64,000 nucleotides of DNA. It comes from JBBRBB01 sp963830175 (GTDB lineage Bacteria; Bacteroidota; Bacteroidia; Chitinophagales; Chitinophagaceae). Below are positions 58,401-64,000 of the stretch, one piece after another. Numbering within the stretch: the first letter of the stretch is position 1; each line of letters opens with the position of its first letter. The DNA lies in the NCBI GenBank assembly GCA_963830175.1, contig CAWHKV010000004.1, positions 158,436 through 222,435 on the forward strand. Reading direction: 5' to 3'. The notes beneath the pieces are model-generated. The model was not told where the DNA came from. It ran no database searches and saw nothing but the letters and a program-made list of their open reading frames with translations. Both the position numbers and the translations under genes were made by a program.

Positions 58401-58531
58401 TATTGACTATCACGGGGTATTCAGGTTTTACACCTGAGTTAAGCAATGGCGGCACATTAGCGGGCGGAATCGAATCTGCTATTTATCCTACCACAAGAAC
58501 ATTTGCTTTTGGTGTAAACGTCACTTTATAA
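55490..58531 (+). CDS. SusC/RagA-type TonB-dependent transporter
   Basis: A 1013-residue outer-membrane transporter that takes up oligosaccharides with a SusD partner. A signal peptide (to about residue 37, LIHAQ) is followed by a carboxypeptidase-D-like domain (SGTVSGPSGPLQGVSVAVKG), then the family link VIVVGYGTQRKRDLTGSVV, the plug (RIRGTGTMLAGANPLYVVDG) and the barrel ending FAFGVNVTL. Upstream of and 18 bp from susD. Adjacent GH144 enzymes suggest beta-1,2-glucan as the ligand. Confidence 0.96.
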   Translation: MNPFLRNLGRWFLKSPPCVCGLFLMLFISSPVLIHAQETSVSGTVSGPSGPLQGVSVAVKGSTQGTSTNAAGKFTLMASPSSTLVFSSVGFENVEVLVGQQTDITVSLTASGKELEQVIVVGYGTQRKRDLTGSVVSVSGGELAKQPVLTATQAVQGKVAGVQVITSGDPNALPVIRIRGTGTMLAGANPLYVVDGVISDDIRNINSADITSMEILKDASATAIYGMRAANGVILITTKRGKSGKMIVSYDATVGVKEATKLVNMAGANQYAGYVNEASVYYGSGDSIVTKATLAAGGNTDWYSEILKKGFFQNHNVSLSGGSEKVNYFLSAGYLTDEGIIRSNSFERFTLRNNNDYKLTDNFKVSTLISYSRSSVRNVDLGAFNVAYRAAPYVRAMQNGKYGNTSLSNNVGNPILDQDKNDNTGKGERFQGNVIAEYKPITWLTLRTSFGVDKNDFRSISYGYRYANSGPNNVFLTSGSNQVRDKSSLSVNESEGNRWVWDNTATAVKRFGDHNFTLLVGTTAEDIRSRNLGGTRFDVPENRNQWYLSSGSTIGSSNVNGGDKSTRNSYLSRLNYNFKDKYFFTGTIRADATSRLPSYNRWGYFPSFGAGWVISSENFMENQQLFSTLKLRASFGQVGNDGIPSNLFIPLATTNLPYFFNNNEVLNLRLEELSDPNLKWEVTTETNLGLDFTALKRKLSGTVDYYNRETKDALVRVQIPAILGDPNNEYITNAATFTNKGVEVAVNWKDNINSDWNYNLGVNFAVNQNRINNLNGGQALNDGSVGGQGFTTRSDNGQPIGSFYLWEVTGIFKTEAEVAASAQPGAKPGDLRYRDVNNDKVINAADRIYHGSYQPKLTYGINGGLGFKDFDLSFGGYGTAGGKIYNGKKAARGDFRDNIETSVAVNRWTPNNTNTSVPRANLSELPASTYFLEKGDFFRINNLTVGYTFPARTLKSMHMQGLRVYATAQNLLTITGYSGFTPELSNGGTLAGGIESAIYPTTRTFAFGVNVTL

Positions 58532-58549
58532 TCCATTATAAACAACAAT

Positions 58550-60091
58550 ATGAAATTTAAAATATACAAAACACTTGCAATAGCTACCCTTCCACTAGGG
58601 CTGATTGTAGGTTGTAATAAAAGTTTTTTAGAGGTTGAACCACAAGGGCAAACAACGGAAGTGTTAGCCCGCACCGATCCTGATGCAGCTAGCAAACTGG
58701 TTGGTGGTGTTTATAACTCCTTATACTATGGTGGCTTTGGAAAAACAACTGTTGGCTTTTTATGGGCGATAGCTAATGATGTAGCTAGCGATGATGCTGA
58801 TAAAGGAAGCTCTCCCGACGACTTCGGCCCTGCTAAGGATATTGACAACTTTGTGCATACTCCAAACAATTTCATATTTGATAACATTTGGAGTGGACAC
58901 TTTTCAGCGATCATTAGTGCAAACAAAGCATTAGAAGTTTTAAATGAAGGCTCGTTAGAAACATCCGTTAAAAACAGATTGATTGGAGAAATCAGGTTTT
59001 TACGTGGCTTTTATTATTTTAATCTGGTAAGATTTTTTGGTGGTGTTCCTAAAATAACTACTGCTCCTTTAGCTAGCGAAGGCAATTCAACTGCGTTACA
59101 AACAAAAGCTACTCCTGCAGAAATTTATGCACTCATAATTGAAGATTTTCAATTTGCAGTAGACAACCTGCCTATGAAAGGTGATGCTACTTCGCAAGTA
59201 GGCAGGGCCACTAAAGGTGCTGCTCAAAGCTATCTTGCCAAAGTTTATCTCTACCAAAAAAACTGGCAAAAGGCATTCGATCTGTCACAGGCAGTAATTA
59301 ATTCTAACAGATATTCTCTAGTACCAGACTACCGTTTGATTTTCAGGGAAAAGCCGGTTAATGGTGTTGGAGGCAATAATAATAGTGAATCTATTTTTGA
59401 AGTACAGACCGGCGTTAATGTGGGCGAAAATGCCGTAAGTCCTTTATTTAGTAATGGTCAGGGACCGCGTGGCAGGGGTGGATGGAATGATCTTGGATTT
59501 GGTTTGAACACGCCTACGGCAGATTTGGCAAACTTCTTCGATGCAACTGATCCAAGAAGAACCGCTACAATCATTTTTGTAAACCCAACCGTACCGGGTG
59601 CAAGCAATGGCACAATACTTTGGGATGGCTTTCGCATACCTACAAAGGATAGTGTGGAAAATGATCGCTATAATTATAAAGCCTATCATAGCCCTTTAGC
59701 AGAATCAGCACAAGTGAGTAACAGTAAAGACAACAAGCCTAAAAATATTAGGTTGATGCGCTATGCTGAGGTACTCCTAATTTATGCTGAAGCTGCAGCT
59801 ATGCTCAATAACACGGGTGAGGCAACCGCAAAACTCAAATTAGTGCGCGATAGAGCCAACCCTTTGCTACCTGCAGTGACAGGTACACAGGCAAACATAT
59901 GGAGAGAGCGCAGGCTAGAACTTGCAATGGAGCAAGACAGGTTTTTTGATCTGGTACGCCAAGGCCGCGCCGGCACCGTACTACGTGCACACGGCAAACC
60001 ATTTATTGATGGTAAGCACGAAGTATTTCCTATACCTCAGGCACAAATTGACCTAAGCGCGGGACGCCTTAAACAAAACAACGGTTACTAA
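58550..60091 (+). CDS. SusD/RagB-type glycan-binding lipoprotein
   Basis: A 513-residue surface lipoprotein that lids the SusC channel. Lipobox LIVGC at residues 18-22. Family features: FLEVEPQGQTTE near the start, IRFLRGFYYFNLVRFFGGVP, the TPR-like helices, LMRYAEVLLIYAEAA and WRERRLELAMEQDRFFDLVRQG, ending with the usual FPIPQAQID. Confidence 0.96.
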   Translation: MKFKIYKTLAIATLPLGLIVGCNKSFLEVEPQGQTTEVLARTDPDAASKLVGGVYNSLYYGGFGKTTVGFLWAIANDVASDDADKGSSPDDFGPAKDIDNFVHTPNNFIFDNIWSGHFSAIISANKALEVLNEGSLETSVKNRLIGEIRFLRGFYYFNLVRFFGGVPKITTAPLASEGNSTALQTKATPAEIYALIIEDFQFAVDNLPMKGDATSQVGRATKGAAQSYLAKVYLYQKNWQKAFDLSQAVINSNRYSLVPDYRLIFREKPVNGVGGNNNSESIFEVQTGVNVGENAVSPLFSNGQGPRGRGGWNDLGFGLNTPTADLANFFDATDPRRTATIIFVNPTVPGASNGTILWDGFRIPTKDSVENDRYNYKAYHSPLAESAQVSNSKDNKPKNIRLMRYAEVLLIYAEAAAMLNNTGEATAKLKLVRDRANPLLPAVTGTQANIWRERRLELAMEQDRFFDLVRQGRAGTVLRAHGKPFIDGKHEVFPIPQAQIDLSAGRLKQNNGY

Positions 60092-60118
60092 AACTATATA
60101 TTTTAAAAACGATTTTTT

Positions 60119-61021
60119 ATGCTAATGATACAAAGAACTTTTAAGGCTACAACCTTAATGTTCGCTTCAACGGTTTTACTACTAACAGCCTGTACAAAGG
60201 CTGAGCTGGATGATGCATTTAAGGCGGGAGATCCTCCACCTGTTGCAGGAGGATTTGTAAATTCAAATGATATTGCGCCCACCAATCTTGTTGCCCATTT
60301 TGCATTTGAAAACAATGTTACTGATTCAAAAGGTGGTGTTACCGGTGGTGTTGCATCTGGGTCAACAAGTTTTGTTCCGGGTAGAAAAGGTCAGGCTTAT
60401 CAGGGTTCATCCAATGGGTTTATAGCTTATGCAAACCCGGGTCCGGTGGCATCTCTAACAAGCTTTACTGTTAGTTTATGGGTAAACACCAATAAACACG
60501 ATGGCGGTGCTCAGGGCGTTTTTAATTTGGCTAAACAAGATGGCTCTTTCTGGGGTAACTTTTTTATGATGATAGAGGGTAATAATTCTCCCTCAAATAG
60601 AATGTTCATGAAGCTTCATTTTGAAAAGAATGGTGCACCTTTCGTAGAGCATTGGATAGAACCGGGTGGCGATTTTAGACCAGATGATATGTATGGTGCA
60701 TGGCGCCACATTGTTTGGACGTATGATGCTGCAACCTCTAAAGCAGTATTATATATCAATGGCCAAAAAAGTGCATTGCCTCCAAATATGGAAGACCGTA
60801 AAGCAGATGGAACTGGCACCTCATTAGGTTCCCTGAATTTTAAAAATGCAACCAAGTTTGTCATAGGTGGTTTTCAAAATCAGTTAGGTGCACCGTTTAA
60901 TGCACCGGAGCCATGGATGTTACCATATACGGGTAAGTTAGATGAGTTTAGGATTTATAATAAAGCATTATCCACTACTGAAATAAGTGCGCTGAACATA
61001 TTAGAGCGCCAGGGTAGATAA
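60119..61021 (+). CDS. LamG-type (concanavalin-like) lipoprotein
   Basis: A 300-residue lipoprotein (lipobox LLLTAC) with one LamG/concanavalin A-like domain (about residues 55-295): LVAHFAFENNVTDSKGG, FTVSLWVNTN, WRHIVWTYDAATSKAVLYING and LDEFRIYNKALS. It probably binds the glycan on the cell surface, next to SusD. Its own terminator follows. Confidence 0.87.
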   Translation: MLMIQRTFKATTLMFASTVLLLTACTKAELDDAFKAGDPPPVAGGFVNSNDIAPTNLVAHFAFENNVTDSKGGVTGGVASGSTSFVPGRKGQAYQGSSNGFIAYANPGPVASLTSFTVSLWVNTNKHDGGAQGVFNLAKQDGSFWGNFFMMIEGNNSPSNRMFMKLHFEKNGAPFVEHWIEPGGDFRPDDMYGAWRHIVWTYDAATSKAVLYINGQKSALPPNMEDRKADGTGTSLGSLNFKNATKFVIGGFQNQLGAPFNAPEPWMLPYTGKLDEFRIYNKALSTTEISALNILERQGR

Positions 61022-61036
61022 CCCGCTACTCAAGAT

Positions 61037-61073
61037 AAAGGCTGTCATTACACTGACAGCCTTTATTGTCTTT
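61037..61073 (+). terminator. Intrinsic terminator after the LamG gene
   Basis: A perfect 10-bp stem (AAAGGCTGTC with GACAGCCTTT), 8-nt loop, T-rich tail. It lies between the binding proteins and the enzymes, so it may set lower enzyme expression. Confidence 0.85.
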
Positions 61074-61097
61074 AGTTGAAACTTTTAATAGGAAAAG

Positions 61098-62759
61098 ATG
61101 AAGCAATTAAAACTTTTATTATTCTTGGTGGTAGTGGTTATTACTAGTTGTAGCAAGTCTTCTACTGAGGTTGTAGTTCCCCCGGTTGAAACTGATTTGA
61201 GCTACACAACAGTGTCAGTAGATAACATCAACAATGGTAGTCTTGCATTTTTAAATACCACAATTAATCCTACCATAAAAGTAGCGTTCAACAAAAAGCT
61301 TCGTCAATCATCTTTAACCAATAATATCTTTTTTACTGAAGCCAATGGAGTTGCGGTTGCTAATTCAACTGCATTAGAAAGTGATAGCATTGTTGTTATC
61401 CGCCCTTCCATCCCTTTAAAAAGTTTTACCAATTACAGTGTAATAATTTCAACCAACATTCAATCAACGAGTGGCAAAAATTTAAACAATTCGCTAACTG
61501 TAAATCTTAGAACAGGCATTGATTCAACGGATAAATTCCCCCAAATTTCTGAGAGTGCTTTACTCGATAAAGTGCAGCAGCAAACCTTTAAATATTTCTG
61601 GGATTTTGGTCATCCAGTTTCAGGGCTTGCAAGAGAGCGGAATACTTCAGGAGACCTGGTAACCAGTGGAGGCTCAGGCTTTGGTGTTATGAGTATTGTA
61701 ACAGGCATTCACCGCAATTTTATAACACGCGCTGAAGGACTTGCTCGTATACAAAAAATGGTCACCTTTCTCAAAACCGCACAAACATTTCATGGTGCCT
61801 TTCCACACTGGCTTAATGGTATTACAGGTGCAGTAATACCGTTTAGCACAAAAGACAATGGAGCCGATCTTGTAGAAACCTCTTTTCTCATGCAAGGCCT
61901 TTTGACAGCCAGGCAATATTTTAGTAATGCTGATGCTTCGGAAGTACAGTTGCGAAACGACATCAATCTTTTGTATAATAATGTTGAGTGGAACTGGTTT
62001 AGAAAAAATAATGAGAACGTATTGTACTGGCATTGGAGCCCAAACTTTGCGTGGGATATAAATCAGCAAATAAAAGGTTGGAATGAGTCTCTGATCACCT
62101 ACGTGCTGGCCGCTTCATCAACTACTTACAACATACCAAAAATTGTGTACGATAATGGATGGGCAAGCAATGGTAGCATGCGCAACAATAATCAGTATTT
62201 TGGAATACAATTACCATTAGGCCCTGCTTTCGGTGGACCATTGTTTTTTGAACATTATTCTTTCTTAGGTATCAATCCAAATGGTTTGTCCGATCAATAT
62301 GCCAACTATCAAACACAAGCTGTTAATCATACAAAAATTAATTACCAGCACAGCATAACTAATCCTAACAAATATTATGGTTATAGTAACCTCGTTTGGG
62401 GATTAACAGCAAGTGATATAAAAAATGGTTATACAGCAAGTTCACCTACAAATGATGTGGGTGTTATTGCACCAACGGCGGCTCTATCATCATTTCCGTA
62501 CACGCCCACAGAATCAATGAATGCGCTAAAATTCTTTTACTACAAACTGGGCGATAAGATTTGGAAAGAATATGGTTTTGTAGATGCATTTTCTTTACAT
62601 GATGCATGGTTTGCAGAATCTTTTTTAGCAATAGATCAAGGGCCGATTATTGTAATGATTGAAAACTACAGAAGCGGACTTTTATGGAATCTTTTTACAA
62701 GCTGTCCCGAGGTTAAAATAGGTATGAAATCACTTGGTTTTACAGCGCCATATTTATAA
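61098..62759 (+). CDS. GH144-type (glucoamylase-like) glucanase lipoprotein with Ig-like N-domain
   Basis: A 553-residue secreted enzyme. Lipobox-like VVITSC is followed by an SbsA-type Ig domain (residues ~35-135), then an (alpha/alpha)6 barrel: KYFWDFGHPVSGLARER, SGGSGFGVMSIVTGI, HGAFPHWLNG, YWHWSPNFAWDINQQIKGWNES-type run and GPLFFEHYSFLG. This is the GH144/Glycoamylase pattern; the founding GH144 enzymes from Chitinophaga are endo-beta-1,2-glucanases. Sister enzyme directly downstream. Confidence 0.88.
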   Translation: MKQLKLLLFLVVVVITSCSKSSTEVVVPPVETDLSYTTVSVDNINNGSLAFLNTTINPTIKVAFNKKLRQSSLTNNIFFTEANGVAVANSTALESDSIVVIRPSIPLKSFTNYSVIISTNIQSTSGKNLNNSLTVNLRTGIDSTDKFPQISESALLDKVQQQTFKYFWDFGHPVSGLARERNTSGDLVTSGGSGFGVMSIVTGIHRNFITRAEGLARIQKMVTFLKTAQTFHGAFPHWLNGITGAVIPFSTKDNGADLVETSFLMQGLLTARQYFSNADASEVQLRNDINLLYNNVEWNWFRKNNENVLYWHWSPNFAWDINQQIKGWNESLITYVLAASSTTYNIPKIVYDNGWASNGSMRNNNQYFGIQLPLGPAFGGPLFFEHYSFLGINPNGLSDQYANYQTQAVNHTKINYQHSITNPNKYYGYSNLVWGLTASDIKNGYTASSPTNDVGVIAPTAALSSFPYTPTESMNALKFFYYKLGDKIWKEYGFVDAFSLHDAWFAESFLAIDQGPIIVMIENYRSGLLWNLFTSCPEVKIGMKSLGFTAPYL

Positions 62760-62802
62760 TTTAATACATCGTGGATGGTGTTTTATTCAATACTAAAAAC
62801 TT

Positions 62803-64000
62803 ATGCGCATTCAATTTTTTCTTACCATAGTAATCTGCGCAACAGTTGCATTAGTAAGTTGTAACAATCAACATAAGCTTAAGCAGACTACTACATTAAT
62901 ACCTGATGATGACACTAGTTTATATACGCAAGTGCAACGCAATACCTTTCAATATTTTTGGGATGGCGCAGAACCTAACAGCGGACTTGCCCGAGAGCGA
63001 ATACATATAGATGGCGCATATCCTCAAAACGACAAACATATTGTTACAACAGGTGGTGGAGGTTTTGGTGTTATGGCTATTCTTGTTGGTATAGAACGCG
63101 GATTTATTACAAGGCAACAAGGTTATGAAAGAATGCAGCGCATCGTATCCTTTCTAAGTGCTGCAGATCGCTTTCATGGTGCATGGCCACACTGGTTAAA
63201 TGGTGAAACCGGTAAAGTAAAACCCTTTGGTAAAAAAGATGATGGTGGTGATTTAGTGGAGTCGTCATTTATGTTACAAGGATTACTTACCGTACGGCAA
63301 TATTTTAAAGATGGCAACGCTCAAGAGCAAGCCTTAGCCCAGCAAATTGATAAACTTTGGAAAGAGGTAGATTTCAACTGGTACCGCAAAGGTGAAAATG
63401 TGTTGTACTGGCATTGGTCGCCCAATTATGCATGGGATATGAATTTTCCTGTAAAAGGCTATAATGAATGTTTGGTTATGTATGTACTTGCGGCTTCCTC
63501 GCCCACGCATGGTGTGCCTGCAAAAGTATATCACGAAGGTTGGGCACAAAATGGAAACATCAAAGCAACTACAACGCAGTATGGTCATACATTACACTTA
63601 GCACACCAAGGTGCTAAAGAGTACGGTGGCCCGTTGTTTTGGGCACATTATTCTTACCTTGGTTTAGATCCGCGCGGTTTACAAGATAAATATGCAAACT
63701 ATTGGGAAGAGAACAAAAATCAAACGCTTATCAATAGAGCCTGGTGTATTGATAATCCCAACAAGTATAAAGGGTATGGCCCACACAGCTGGGGTTTAAC
63801 GGCAAGCTATTCAGTTAAAGGCTATGCTGCACATGCACCCGGTTTAGAAAAAGATCTCGGAGTTATATCGCCTACTGCTGCTTTGTCTTCTATGCCATAT
63901 ACGCCGCAATACAGCATGCAAGCTATGAGGTACTGGCATCAATCATTAGGCGATAAAGTATTTGGGCAATATGGTTTTTATGATGCTTTCAGCGAAACAA
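62803..64000 (+). CDS. GH144-type glucanase lipoprotein, 3' truncated by window edge
   Basis: Open from the ATG at 62803 to the window end without a stop, so partial (399 codons seen). Lipobox TVALVSC. It lacks the Ig domain of its neighbour but repeats the same barrel: TFQYFWDGAEPNSGLARERI, TGGGGFGVMAILVGIERGFI, HGAWPHWLNGETG, LYWHWSPNYAWDMNF, GPLFWAHYSYLGLDPRG and SPTAALSSMPYTP. This shorter form is the closer match to characterised GH144 endo-beta-1,2-glucanases. 43 bp after its paralogue, presumably in one transcript. Confidence 0.9.
   Translation, partial: MRIQFFLTIVICATVALVSCNNQHKLKQTTTLIPDDDTSLYTQVQRNTFQYFWDGAEPNSGLARERIHIDGAYPQNDKHIVTTGGGGFGVMAILVGIERGFITRQQGYERMQRIVSFLSAADRFHGAWPHWLNGETGKVKPFGKKDDGGDLVESSFMLQGLLTVRQYFKDGNAQEQALAQQIDKLWKEVDFNWYRKGENVLYWHWSPNYAWDMNFPVKGYNECLVMYVLAASSPTHGVPAKVYHEGWAQNGNIKATTTQYGHTLHLAHQGAKEYGGPLFWAHYSYLGLDPRGLQDKYANYWEENKNQTLINRAWCIDNPNKYKGYGPHSWGLTASYSVKGYAAHAPGLEKDLGVISPTAALSSMPYTPQYSMQAMRYWHQSLGDKVFGQYGFYDAFSET

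Noticed and set aside
1..64000. CRISPR array, IS element or rRNA operon
   Set aside because: No regularly spaced repeats, no transposase gene or terminal inverted repeats with target duplication, and no rRNA sequence seen on either strand.

Overview
The window is a chromosomal segment from a member of the Bacteroidota, most likely family Chitinophagaceae. The evidence is low GC, a SusC/SusD pair followed by GH144-type glucanases, a paaABCD phenylacetate operon, S46 dipeptidyl-peptidase, a lamin-tail secreted protein, a GH3/beta-lactamase fusion, and promoters of the TAnnTTTG type instead of Shine-Dalgarno-led starts. No genus can be fixed from sequence alone.

Layout. 1-4800 looks like the edge of an integrated element: a truncated heavy-metal P-type ATPase, a 1 kb C-skewed gene-free block, degraded coding remnants, an unknown 268-residue protein, a frameshifted nuclease and four short direct repeats, ending at the 3' end of a tRNA-Asn gene. 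4970-7356 holds hflX, a Rieske protein and an outer-membrane protein, all broken by single-base indels. 7567-16989 is a coherent locus for a synthase-dependent surface polysaccharide: Hpt, two lone receiver proteins, a LysM/TM/HEAT protein, a processive GT2 synthase, an LTA-synthase-like transferase, an unknown membrane-anchored protein and a LysM-TPR-YaiO beta-barrel. 17387-19964 is non-oxidative pentose phosphate metabolism (transaldolase and a split transketolase). 20079-40162 is mostly housekeeping: DgkA, an atypical arginase-fold protein, PBP4, MutL, GH3-lactamase, lamin-tail protein, Asd, GH25 lysozyme, radical SAM, hydrolase, GT2 and Lrp. 40348-45701 carries three copies of an unusual tRNA-like RNA around a GH3 + GH63-like pair. 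46193-49315 has the S46 peptidase, a YbjQ protein and a secreted protein. 49536-55162 is obgE plus the paa genes in the order A-B-C-D-G-I-Y, read right to left, with a strong palindromic operator. 55490-64000 is a polysaccharide-utilisation locus (SusC, SusD, LamG lipoprotein, two GH144-type enzymes) that probably handles beta-1,2-glucan.

Two things stand out. First, the 162-170 nt tRNA-like RNAs have class-II tRNA acceptor, D, anticodon and T arms but a roughly 80-90 nt branched domain where the variable arm should be. The copies carry compensatory base changes. I do not recognise this RNA class. Second, at least twelve otherwise well-conserved genes are split by one-base indels, about nine of them packed into hflX and the Rieske gene. 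Many restore a perfect reading frame if one base is added to a homopolymer, so sequencing error is the leading explanation and these genes should not be read as dead without checking.
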